Shown: piece by piece, positions 1 through 6,455 of the stretch | Layout: the number at the start of each line of letters is the position of its first letter | How positions within the stretch are numbered: position 1 is the first letter of the stretch | Made by a program: the position numbers and the translations under genes | The notes under the pieces: generated by a model | What the model was told of the DNA's origin: nothing | Seen by the model: the letters and a program-made list of their open reading frames with translations, nothing else | Database searches by the model: none | DNA from: an uncultured Hyphomicrobiales bacterium | GTDB taxonomy: Bacteria > Pseudomonadota > Alphaproteobacteria > Rhizobiales > Aestuariivirgaceae | DNA length: 11,070 nucleotides | Assembly: GCA_903930095.1 (NCBI GenBank) | Contig: CAIYXE010000245.1 | Coordinates: 1 to 11,070 of the forward strand | Direction: 5' to 3'

Positions 1-605
1 ACGTCGATCAGGATCTTCAGTTCGTTGCAGCGCTTGACCAGCGCCTTTCCCGCTTCGGTAAGGCCCGGCCCCGTGTCGGGCGAGGAGGGGAAGCGGAAGG
101 GCACGCCCGAGGCGAACACATTGTCCCGGCTCCACACGATGCCGAGTGAGCGAAGCCCCGCCTTGTGCAGCACGTCGAGCGATTTCAGCTCCACATCGAT
201 CGCCTCCGCGCCCTCGATGTGGAAGACCGCGGCAATCCGGCCCTCTGCCGTCGCGGCGCGGATTTCCGCCACGCTGCGGCACACGCTGAAGCGCCCCTGC
301 GAGGCCTCCTCGATCCGGAACAGAAGAGAGGCCATGGCGACCGTGGCCGAAAGTGCCGCCAATTGGCCCACGTCATGCGCGGGCGGCGGGTTCATGTCCT
401 CGTCGTCGGCGAATTCCTCGTCATGGGGGCTCGGCACGAAGATGGCGAAGAAACCGCCCGCGAAGCCACCCCTGATCATGCGCGGCAGGTCGAGGTGGCC
501 TTCGCCGTCGCCGTTGAGGAAAGCAGCCACGGGATCGCCCGCCTTCTTTCCCCACAGCCTCAGCAGCACGTCATTGTGGCCGTCGAATACAGGAACCAAG
601 ATCAA
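1..605 (-). CDS. Peptidase M19 (renal dipeptidase family) zinc dipeptidase, 3' end outside window
   Basis: The 201 visible codons encode the N-terminal part of a membrane/renal dipeptidase (peptidase M19) homologue, a binuclear zinc enzyme of the amidohydrolase fold that cleaves dipeptides, often including D-residues. The opening strand reads VFDGHNDVLL; H10 and D12 form the HxD zinc motif. E131 in FHIEGAE matches the glutamate that bridges the two zincs in the family. The two C-terminal histidine ligands lie beyond the window. The segment GLRSLGIVWSRDN (150-162) is where many relatives have a THxxxN motif; the His is absent here, as in some bacterial M19 proteins. There is no signal peptide, so a cytoplasmic enzyme is likely. 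No ATG is available: I chose TTG at 605 (TTG at 599 is the alternative) because GAGGGG lies just upstream. An intrinsic terminator sits immediately upstream of the ribosome binding site. The family is confident, the exact substrate unknown. Confidence 0.88.
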   Translation of the reverse strand, partial: MILVPVFDGHNDVLLRLWGKKAGDPVAAFLNGDGEGHLDLPRMIRGGFAGGFFAIFVPSPHDEEFADDEDMNPPPAHDVGQLAALSATVAMASLLFRIEEASQGRFSVCRSVAEIRAATAEGRIAAVFHIEGAEAIDVELKSLDVLHKAGLRSLGIVWSRDNVFASGVPFRFPSSPDTGPGLTEAGKALVKRCNELKILID

Positions 606-616
606 GCACCCCTCGC

Positions 617-646
617 AAAGAAAACGGCCGGGCGAGGGCCCGGCCG
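617..646 (-). terminator. Intrinsic terminator, minus strand, in front of the dipeptidase gene
   Basis: A 9-bp perfect stem (625-633 with 638-646, loop of four bases) is followed on the minus strand by TTTTCTTT at 624-617. This is the classic Rho-independent layout for minus-strand transcripts; on the plus strand no T-run follows. It may end transcripts from the superoxide dismutase gene, or act inside the leader of the dipeptidase gene, whose ribosome binding site begins only a few bases further on. Confidence 0.7.
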
Positions 647-650
647 CTCA

Positions 651-679
651 TGATTCAGTCTCGCGTGCCGGCCAGTCAA
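651..679 (-). promoter_or_regulatory. Weak candidate promoter for the dipeptidase gene
   Basis: On the minus strand TTGACT (679-674) matches the -35 consensus in five of six positions, but the hexamer 17 bp further on, GAATCA (656-651), is a poor -10. That hexamer contains a GANTC (CcrM) site at 652-656. If used, transcripts would contain the terminator hairpin at 625-646 in their leader. Low confidence because of the weak -10. Confidence 0.25.
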
Positions 680-702
680 TTGAGATCAGCCCGGCCGGTC
701 GT

Positions 703-840
703 CCTCTCCCGCATCGCGGGAGAGGTGGGGGAGGTGAGGGAACGCGGGACTCTGAATTGCATGCAGCGTCTATCTCCCCTCATCTCCCCGTTGCTAGCGC
801 CACGGGTCCCCTCTTCTCCCGCTGAAGGAGCGGGAGAAGA
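703..840. repeat. Composite palindromic intergenic repeat (three hairpins)
   Basis: Three nested inverted repeats fill the gap after the superoxide dismutase gene. Hairpin 1 has a perfect 10-bp stem (703-712 with 716-725, loop ATC). Hairpin 2 has a perfect 12-bp stem (812-823 with 829-840, 5-base loop). Between them, GGGGAGGTGAGGG (728-740) pairs with 777-789 (CCCTCATCTCCCC) with a single G-T wobble. The wording of the arms (CTCTCCCGC, GGGGAGGTGAGGG, CCCCTCATCTCCCC) resembles the extragenic palindromic repeat families (RIME-like) scattered through rhizobial genomes; that family assignment is from memory. Transcribed from either strand it would fold into a strong three-way structure. No second copy is visible in this window. 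Confidence 0.7.
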
Positions 841-881
841 CATCAGGATTCCACTTGTCCGCCAACCGCTCGCGCAGCAGC

Positions 882-1481
882 TCAGGACTTGGAGAACATC
901 TCGTCGACGTAGTCCCAGTTCACGAGACTGTCGACGAAGGCCTCGAGGTACTTCGGGCGCAGGTTGCGGTAGTCGATGTAGTAGCTGTGCTCCCACACGT
1001 CGCAGCCCAGGATGGGGGAGGCGCCGTGCATCAGCGGGTTCTCGCCATTGGGCGTCTTCATGATGGTGAGCTTGCCATCCTTCCTGGCGATCCAGCACCA
1101 GCCGGAGCCGAACTGGGTGACGCCCGCCTGGATGAAGTCGGTGCGCATCTTGTCATAGCCGCCGAGGTCCGAATCGATCGCGGCCTGCAGGCGGCCGGGA
1201 AGCTTCTTGCCGCCGCCATTGGGCTTCATCCAGCTCCAGAAGTGGATGTGGTTGTAGTGCTGGCCGACATTGTTGATGAGGGGAGCATTCTTCTCGGCGA
1301 AGGCCGCCTTGCAGATCTCCTCGATGGACTTGTCCGCCAGCGGATTGTCCTTCAGCGCGTTGTTGCCGTTGGTCACATAGGCCATGTGATGCTTGTCGTG
1401 GTGGAACTCGAGGGTTTCCTTCGACATGTAGGGGCCCAGCGCGTCATAGGCATAGGGCAGGGCAGGCAGTTCGAGAGCCAT
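882..1481 (-). CDS. sodB: Superoxide dismutase, iron type (SodB-like)
   Basis: This 199-residue protein is a full-length Fe/Mn-family superoxide dismutase, which converts superoxide to oxygen and hydrogen peroxide, probably in the cytoplasm since no signal peptide is present. Metal ligands are visible at H27 (EFHHDKHH), H78 (YNHIHFW), D161 and H165 (the signature DVWEHSYY). Q74, in NNVGQHYNH, is at the position where Fe-SODs carry the active-site glutamine (Gln69 in E. coli SodB); the Mn-type glutamine position near PLMHGASP has none. That favours an iron or cambialistic enzyme. The ATG at 1481 is preceded by AAGGAGG at good spacing, so the longer open frame that continues upstream to about 1901 over the cupin gene is not part of the protein. 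A plausible promoter lies about 30-58 bp upstream. The gene is followed by a palindromic repeat and an intrinsic terminator. Confidence 0.96.
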   Translation of the reverse strand: MALELPALPYAYDALGPYMSKETLEFHHDKHHMAYVTNGNNALKDNPLADKSIEEICKAAFAEKNAPLINNVGQHYNHIHFWSWMKPNGGGKKLPGRLQAAIDSDLGGYDKMRTDFIQAGVTQFGSGWCWIARKDGKLTIMKTPNGENPLMHGASPILGCDVWEHSYYIDYRNLRPKYLEAFVDSLVNWDYVDEMFSKS

Positions 1482-1510
1482 CGGTCGTTCCTCCTTGAAA
1501 TTGAGCGCCT

Positions 1511-1539
1511 TATCTAGTCCGTGCCGCTTGAACGTGCAA
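1511..1539 (-). promoter_or_regulatory. Candidate promoter of the superoxide dismutase gene
   Basis: Minus-strand TTGCAC (1539-1534), a 17-bp spacer and TAGATA (1516-1511) form a sigma-70-like promoter. A start point around 1504 would leave a leader of roughly 20-25 nt carrying the AAGGAGG ribosome binding site. Its -35 box abuts the -35 box of the divergent cupin promoter. Confidence 0.55.
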
Positions 1540-1540
1540 G
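1527..1540. promoter_or_regulatory. Dyad between divergent promoters (possible operator)
   Basis: CTTGAACGTGCAAG matches its own reverse complement at 12 of 14 positions. It covers both -35 hexamers of the divergent superoxide dismutase and cupin genes, so a dimeric regulator bound here could affect both. No known regulator consensus is claimed. Confidence 0.4.
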
Positions 1541-1555
1541 GAACCCCGCTAGGAT
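1528..1555 (+). promoter_or_regulatory. Candidate promoter of the cupin gene
   Basis: TTGAAC (1528-1533), a 16-bp spacer and TAGGAT (1550-1555) form a sigma-70-like promoter for plus-strand transcription. A start around 1562 would leave a very short leader holding AGAGG (1566-1570) and the ATG at 1578. Each hexamer matches consensus at four of six positions. Confidence 0.45.
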
Positions 1556-1577
1556 CACCCGGATGAGAGGTGAATTC

Positions 1578-2315
1578 ATGCCGGACCCCAGCATCATCCG
1601 TTTCGACCGCAACGCCCCGCTTGAGGCCTGGGAGGATTTCCCGGCAAGCGACATCCTGTCGGGAACGGCCAGGCAGAACGGCCTCATGCTGTTCGAGGAC
1701 AAGCCGCGCGGGCTGTCGGCGGGTGTCTGGGAACAGGGGGCGAACGAAAGCCGCTGGATGGACTATCCGGTGAACGAGTTCATGACGGTCCTCGAGGGCG
1801 AGGTGGTGATCGTCGAGGAGGACCGCACGGTCTCCGTCAAGGCGGGCGAGAGCTTCATCATTCCCAAGGGCTTGCGCTGCCGCTGGACGCAGCCCGGCCA
1901 TGTCAGGAAATTCTTCGTGATCTTCGATGATGCCTCGGGCGCCCGGAACGCGGGCCCGCTGCGGACCATCAAGGTCGATCCCTCCGCCCCTCTCGCGCTG
2001 TCAGCTTCACCCGCGCCGGAGATGCTGCTCTCGCCGGTGCCCGTCCAGCACACCCATGACCTTTTCACCGACGCGACGGGCCAGCTGAACATCGGCATCT
2101 GGGACACGACGGGCTACCACCGCAAGCTCATCAACTTCCCCCGCCATGAGCTGATGTGCCTTCTCGAAGGGTCGGTGGAATTCGCCGATGGCGCGGGTGT
2201 CACCCAGCGCTTCACCGCGGGCGATACGTTCTTCGTGCCGATGGGAACGCCCAATAGCTGGAAGTCGGAAGGCTATCTGAGGAAGATCTTCGTCATTTTC
2301 CAGCCTGCGGCGTGA
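1578..2315 (+). CDS. Two-domain cupin protein (DUF861/ureidoglycine aminohydrolase-like)
   Basis: This 245-residue protein has two copies of a cupin domain, about residues 48-117 and 172-242. The copies align clearly: VNEFMTVLEGEV with RHELMCLLEGSV, AGESFIIPKG with AGDTFFVPMG, and VRKFFVIF with LRKIFVIF. The pattern W-x-Y/F-P-x-x-E-(hydrophobic)-x-x-LEG followed by AGD-x-F-x-P-x-G is that of the cupin_3/DUF861 group, which includes (S)-ureidoglycine aminohydrolase. The usual metal-binding His pairs are largely missing (VNEF, RHEL), so metal dependence and enzymatic activity are uncertain. The ATG at 1578 follows AGAGG at 7-8 bp; an in-frame ATG at 1563 has no such site. The gene is divergent from sodB and ends 12 bp before the convergent UPF0260 gene. 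No purine-catabolism genes are nearby, so I do not assign that reaction. Confidence 0.85.
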   Translation: MPDPSIIRFDRNAPLEAWEDFPASDILSGTARQNGLMLFEDKPRGLSAGVWEQGANESRWMDYPVNEFMTVLEGEVVIVEEDRTVSVKAGESFIIPKGLRCRWTQPGHVRKFFVIFDDASGARNAGPLRTIKVDPSAPLALSASPAPEMLLSPVPVQHTHDLFTDATGQLNIGIWDTTGYHRKLINFPRHELMCLLEGSVEFADGAGVTQRFTAGDTFFVPMGTPNSWKSEGYLRKIFVIFQPAA

Positions 2316-2327
2316 AACGCGCGGCTC

Positions 2328-2795
2328 TCAGCGCGGCGTCTTCCGCCGGGGCCTGGGGAGCTGCCAGAGATGGTCGACCAGCTCCTCGATCGTGATGCCT
2401 TCTTCCGAATAGGCCTCGTCCGTCACCGTCATGCCTGCTTCAGCAACCGTTTCGGCCCGTCCTGAGACCAGCGGGTGCCACCACTGAAGGTTCTTTCCCT
2501 CGTCCAGCAGGCGATAGGCGCAGGTGGCGGGAAGCCAGCCGAGGCTGCCGACATTTTCCGGCGTCAGGGCCACGCAGTCGGGAACCTGGGACTGGCGGTT
2601 GGCGTAGTCGGTGCAGCGGCAGGTGTCGAGGTCGAGCAGCTTGCAGGCAGCGCGTGTATAGAGAAAGCGGCCCGTATCCTCATCCTCGAGCTTGTTGAGG
2701 CAGCAGCGGCCGCAGCCGTCGCAGAGCGATTCCCATTCTGCCCGCGTCATCTCCGGGAGGGTCTTGGTCTTCCAGAATGGCGGGTTACTTGGCAT
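2328..2795 (-). CDS. UPF0260/YcgN-family cysteine-cluster protein
   Basis: This 155-residue protein matches the UPF0260 (YcgN) family, part of the YkgJ-type CxxCxxCC group. The N-terminal block [20 protein letters not shown] precedes the C25-x2-C28-x2-C31-C32 cluster, and five more cysteines follow (C51, C59, C61, C74, C92). The conserved spacing suggests binding of zinc or an iron-sulfur centre; the biochemical role of the family is not established. [11 protein letters not shown] and [10 protein letters not shown] are further conserved blocks. It has no signal or membrane segment, so is probably cytoplasmic. The ATG at 2795 lacks a good Shine-Dalgarno but homologues begin with a similar short leader before FWKTKTL. 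It is convergent with the cupin gene (12-bp gap) and divergent from the penicillin-binding protein gene. Confidence 0.93.
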   Translation of the reverse strand: MPSNPPFWKTKTLPEMTRAEWESLCDGCGRCCLNKLEDEDTGRFLYTRAACKLLDLDTCRCTDYANRQSQVPDCVALTPENVGSLGWLPATCAYRLLDEGKNLQWWHPLVSGRAETVAEAGMTVTDEAYSEEGITIEELVDHLWQLPRPRRKTPR

Positions 2796-2965
2796 GTCAT
2801 CACGTTACGGCGTTAGCCTTATGCAACGGATCCGGGGTGGAAAGTCAAGCTGCCACTGGCGCGGCGGTCCATGGCGCTGTAGCCTTCTGCTTGCGGCGTG
2901 TGGCAGGCCCGTTTCCGTCACAATCGCACACTAATTGGCTCGGGTCATGATGAGCGGTCGGTAAA

Positions 2966-5302
2966 GTGTCCAAGGTCCCTTCGCACCACTCGGTTTCCGG
3001 AAGGCTGTGGCGTGCCGACGGCGCCGTCAGCACGGCGGTGTTCGAGACCTGGGATTTCCTGAAGCGCCGCCACTCGGCCTATCTCACCTTTCTCGAGCGG
3101 TTCCGCCTCAGGGGCCTGAGGCGCGTCTTCGTCGACCTGGTGGACGACGCGATGACCTTTGGCGTCATCGCCTCCTTCGTGCTGCTCGCCTATGCGCTGC
3201 CGCCCTTTTCCGGCACCGGCGACGTGTGGAACCGCGGCCGCGAATATGCCGTGACCTTCACCGATGCGCAGGGCGAGATCATCGGCCGGCGCGGCATCAG
3301 GCAGGACGACGCGATCCCGCTCTCCGACATTTCCCCCGCCATGATCAAGGCGGTGCTCGCCACCGAGGACGCCCGCTTCTTCGACCACTTCGGGGTGGAC
3401 GTGATCGGCACCTTCCGCGCCATCATCCAGAATGCGCGCGCCAATGACGTGGTGCAGGGCGGCTCCTCGCTCACCCAGCAGGTGGCGAAGAACCTGTTCC
3501 TCAGCCCTGAGCGCACCATCCGCCGCAAGGTGCACGAGGCCTTCCTCTCGCTGTGGATCGAGGCGCGCCTCACCAAGGAGGAGATCCTCAAGCTCTATCT
3601 TGACCGGTCTTACCTGGGCGGTGGCGCCTATGGCATCGAGGCTGCCTCGCAGTTCTATTTCGGCAAGTCGGCGCGAGACCTGACCCTGCCGGAGGCCGCC
3701 ATGCTGGCGGGCCTGTTCAAGGCGCCCACGCGGTTTGCACCCCACAAGAACCTGGCCCTGGCGCGCGCCCGCGCAAACACGGTGCTCTACCGCATGCTGG
3801 ATTCGGGCTTCATCACCCAGGGCGAGCTGCTCGAGGCGCGGCGTGAGCCCGCGGTTGTGATCGCCCAGTCGATCGCCGACAGCCCCAACTGGTTCCTCGA
3901 CTGGGCCTACCGCGACACGCTGCGCGTGATCGACGAGAAGGGCCTCACCGGCGATTTCGTGCTGGAGGTGAAGACCACCATCAACCTGCCGCTCCAGACC
4001 GCTTCGCAGAACATCATCAACGAGGAACTGGCCCTCAACGGCGAGCCCTATCACGTGAGCCAGGCCGCCTCCGTCGTCATGTCTCCCGATGGCGCGGTGC
4101 GGGCCATCGTCGGCGGCAAGGACTATGAGGCCAGCCAGTTCAACCGCGCCACCGATGCGCTGCGCCAGTCGGGCTCGTCCTTCAAGCCCTTCGTCTACAT
4201 GGCCGCACTCCTCAAGGGCTACACCCCGGAGGACAAGGTGGTGGACGGCCCCGTCTCGGTCGGCAACTGGTCGCCGAAGAACTATTCCGACAAGTACAAG
4301 GGCCACACCACGCTCTCCAATGCGCTGGCGCATTCCTACAATTCGATCCCGGTGAAGCTGATGATCGATATCGGGCGGAGCGCCATCATCGACACGGCGC
4401 ACATGGCGGGCATCAAGGGCGAGCTTGAGACCTGGGCCCCCATGGTGCTCGGAACGAGCGCGCTCTCGTTGATGGACCTGACGACGGGCTATATTCCCTT
4501 TGCCTCGGGCGGGTTTCCTGCCGAGCCCTATGCCGTGCTGGAGATCAGGCGCTCCAACGGCGACATCCTCTACCAGCGCGACGCAGAGACGAGGATGCCG
4601 CCGCGCCGCGTCTTCCCGGAGGAGAAGGTGGCGGAACTCAACACCATGATGTCCGCCGTGGTGAAGTCCGGCACCGGGCGCCGCGCCGACCTGGGCTTTG
4701 CGCCGCAGGGCGGCAAGACGGGCACCAACCAGGGCTACCGCGATGCCTGGTACATCGGCTACACCGGCCACTATGTGACCGGGGTCTGGTATGGCAACGA
4801 CGATTTCACGCCCATGAAGGAAGTGACAGGCGGCCTCATCCCCGCGCCCACCTGGAAGCGCATCATGCTCGAGGCGGAGCGCGGGCTTCAGCCCATCGGG
4901 CTGGCGGGTGTTGCCTATGATGAGACCTATGCCGCCGCCGCGGCGGAACTGCCGGGCGTGCAGGAGCCGCTCGCCAGCGACGAGCGGGACCAGGCGGCAG
5001 GTGCTGCCATTGCCGCCGCTGCGCCGGAAGAAGACGTGAACAGCGTGCTCACCGGCATGTTCGATCTCTTCGAGGCCGCACCCTCTGCTGCCGCCGTGGC
5101 GGCGGCCAAGGCAAGCGCCAGCAAGGCAGCAAGCACGGCATCGCAGGAAGCGCTCGTGCTGCCCAAGCCCAATGTCGAGCAGTCCGACAATCCCCGGCGG
5201 AGGAACCGGATCTTCGAGCAGATCTTTGGTGAAGACGAAAACAAGGACCAGCCGAAGCGCAAGAAGAAAAAGAAGAAAACCTTGTTCGACAGCATTTTCT
5301 GA
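2966..5302 (+). CDS. Class A (bifunctional) penicillin-binding protein, PBP1A family
   Basis: This 778-residue protein polymerises lipid II and cross-links peptidoglycan in the periplasm. A cytoplasmic N-terminus is followed by a membrane segment (about 63-81). The glycosyltransferase 51 domain (about 95-270) has ATEDARFFDHFG with catalytic E134, QGGSSLTQQ (164-172), RRKVHE ending in E191, and KEEILKLYLDRSYLG (204-218). The transpeptidase domain (about 360-640) has S404-S-F-K407, S457-Y-N459 and K584-TG. After residue 655 comes an Ala-rich linker and a very basic tail (RKKKKKK near 764-770) ending TLFDSIF. The start is GTG at 2966: an in-frame TGA lies 15 bp upstream and no ATG occurs before the membrane segment. 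The Shine-Dalgarno is weak. It leads a likely operon with the DUF1214 gene (8-bp gap) and DUF1254 gene. A 608-codon open frame on the opposite strand is a codon-bias shadow. Confidence 0.96.
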   Translation: MSKVPSHHSVSGRLWRADGAVSTAVFETWDFLKRRHSAYLTFLERFRLRGLRRVFVDLVDDAMTFGVIASFVLLAYALPPFSGTGDVWNRGREYAVTFTDAQGEIIGRRGIRQDDAIPLSDISPAMIKAVLATEDARFFDHFGVDVIGTFRAIIQNARANDVVQGGSSLTQQVAKNLFLSPERTIRRKVHEAFLSLWIEARLTKEEILKLYLDRSYLGGGAYGIEAASQFYFGKSARDLTLPEAAMLAGLFKAPTRFAPHKNLALARARANTVLYRMLDSGFITQGELLEARREPAVVIAQSIADSPNWFLDWAYRDTLRVIDEKGLTGDFVLEVKTTINLPLQTASQNIINEELALNGEPYHVSQAASVVMSPDGAVRAIVGGKDYEASQFNRATDALRQSGSSFKPFVYMAALLKGYTPEDKVVDGPVSVGNWSPKNYSDKYKGHTTLSNALAHSYNSIPVKLMIDIGRSAIIDTAHMAGIKGELETWAPMVLGTSALSLMDLTTGYIPFASGGFPAEPYAVLEIRRSNGDILYQRDAETRMPPRRVFPEEKVAELNTMMSAVVKSGTGRRADLGFAPQGGKTGTNQGYRDAWYIGYTGHYVTGVWYGNDDFTPMKEVTGGLIPAPTWKRIMLEAERGLQPIGLAGVAYDETYAAAAAELPGVQEPLASDERDQAAGAAIAAAAPEEDVNSVLTGMFDLFEAAPSAAAVAAAKASASKAASTASQEALVLPKPNVEQSDNPRRRNRIFEQIFGEDENKDQPKRKKKKKKTLFDSIF

Positions 5303-5310
5303 AAACCGGC

Positions 5311-5862
5311 ATGCGGCGCTTCATCTGGGCAACCTCATATCTCGCCGGTGGCATCGCGGCGGGCGCACTCAGTGCCTACGTGCTGATCCAGCAGGCAGGT
5401 GTTGAGCCCGCCGGCACGGGAACGCCCTGGTACAGCCGCGCGGCGGCCCTGACGGAGACGGGCGACCACTATGTGCGCGCCCATTACCTGCTGGCGGGCA
5501 GGCTTCCGCCCGTTCCCGGGCAATTGATGGAGGCCACCGCCGAGACTGACAATGATGGCCGCCCCCTCACCGGCGGATGCGTCTACAGGATCGTCTCGAC
5601 GGGCGCCCTTCCCGGCTGGTGGAGCATCAGCGTGATCGGCGGGGCAAGTGCCACCGCGCCGCTGCAGTCCACGGCGGGAAGTGACACCGCCATTCTCCAG
5701 CCGGATGGCACGGTGGAGATCCTCGTCTACCCCTCGCCGCGGCCGGGCAACTGGCTCAAGTCGCCCACCAGGCGGCGCTTCACCATTCTTTATACGGCGC
5801 TGCCGCGCAGCGGGGCGGGGCTGGCGCCGGCCTTCGCCATCCGCCGGGAGGCCTGCCTGTGA
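5311..5862 (+). CDS. DUF1214 domain protein, membrane-anchored
   Basis: This 183-residue protein has an N-terminal membrane or signal-anchor segment (residues 5-27, IWATSYLAGGIAAGALSAYV) and a DUF1214 domain in its second half (about 85-178). The family hallmarks are visible: YRIVSTGALPGWWSISV, followed by DGTVEILVYPSPRPGNW. In other proteins DUF1214 is fused to DUF1254, and here the two are separate adjacent genes. The biochemical role is unknown; the segment layout suggests the domain faces the periplasm. The ATG at 5311 is 8 bp after the penicillin-binding protein stop, and the stop overlaps the next gene, so co-expression with peptidoglycan synthesis is likely. This is inference from layout, not evidence of a shared function. 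Confidence 0.85.
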   Translation: MRRFIWATSYLAGGIAAGALSAYVLIQQAGVEPAGTGTPWYSRAAALTETGDHYVRAHYLLAGRLPPVPGQLMEATAETDNDGRPLTGGCVYRIVSTGALPGWWSISVIGGASATAPLQSTAGSDTAILQPDGTVEILVYPSPRPGNWLKSPTRRRFTILYTALPRSGAGLAPAFAIRREACL

Positions 5863-6413
5863 CGCGCCACCTGTTCTGGATCGCGATTGCGCTGTGCACG
5901 GCCGTCGCCGCCCATGCCGCTTTTGCGCTCTTTGTTCCGGGCTGGTGGTTCTCGCGCTCAGTGGAGCGCATGGCGGCCGAACACGGCGACAACCGCTTCT
6001 TCGTCCTCTCGCCCGAGGAGCAGGCGCGGCTCTTTCCCGGCCTGCCGCGCTTTGGTGTCACAGGGCTCTGCATCTTCGATGTCTCGAAGGGGGATGTCAC
6101 CTTCGCCGCCAACCTGCCGGACGGCTACTGGGTGACGACCATCTACACCGACAAGGCGGATGCGATCTATTCGGTGAACAACCGCCAGTCGGGCGCCAAC
6201 ACCTTCACGGTCAGCCTGTCGCGCGCGCCGAGCCTGATCGAGCAGATCGTCCAGGCCACCGACAAGGAAAGGCCGGAGATCGACAGTGGCTGGACGGTGA
6301 TGTCGCCCGAACCGCGCGGCCTCGCCGTGGTCTGGTATCCCACACCCGAAAGCGGCCTGCGCCCCATCGCCGCTGGCGCTGTGGCCCGCTCGAGCTGCAC
6401 GGCAGTGAACTGA
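5859..6413 (+). CDS. DUF1254 domain protein, membrane-anchored
   Basis: This 184-residue protein starts with a hydrophobic signal-like segment (about 5-27) and then carries a DUF1254-like domain. RFGVTGLCIFDVSKGDV and LPDGYWVTTIYTDKADAIYSVNNR (within 64-110) are the typical core, in which a strand after YW leads to a D-x-F/I-Y-x-V-N-x motif. The start is GTG at 5859, overlapping the DUF1214 stop in a 4-nt GTGA arrangement, which points to translational coupling and a fixed ratio of the two products. Function is unknown. Together the pair look like a split version of the DUF1254-DUF1214 fusion proteins found in other bacteria. A short inverted repeat over the stop codon (6412-6430) lacks a T-run and is not a convincing terminator. 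Confidence 0.82.
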   Translation: MTRHLFWIAIALCTAVAAHAAFALFVPGWWFSRSVERMAAEHGDNRFFVLSPEEQARLFPGLPRFGVTGLCIFDVSKGDVTFAANLPDGYWVTTIYTDKADAIYSVNNRQSGANTFTVSLSRAPSLIEQIVQATDKERPEIDSGWTVMSPEPRGLAVVWYPTPESGLRPIAAGAVARSSCTAVN

Positions 6414-6455
6414 ACCACGTTCAATGGTTCGGAAGGCCCTGACCTGATCAGACCG

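Noticed and set aside
25..825. Plus-strand open frames across 25-825 and 165-653
   Set aside because: They lie opposite the clear peptidase M19 gene and over the terminator and palindromic repeat; Ser/Arg/Pro-rich sequence with no family signal.
855..1517. 220-codon plus-strand frame opposite sodB
   Set aside because: Val/Asp/His-rich shadow of the superoxide dismutase gene; no domain.
1482..1901. N-terminal extension of the superoxide dismutase frame
   Set aside because: The frame is open upstream but overlaps the cupin gene, is unlike any dismutase, and the ATG at 1481 has an excellent ribosome binding site and normal family length.
2945..4771. 608-codon open frame on the minus strand
   Set aside because: It is antisense to the penicillin-binding protein gene, is His/Arg/Gly-rich with no recognisable domain, and reflects G+C-biased third positions of the true gene.
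6412..6430. Terminator for the PBP-DUF1214-DUF1254 operon (GAACCA-N7-TGGTTC)
   Set aside because: Only a 6-bp low-G+C stem overlapping the stop codon and no following T-run.
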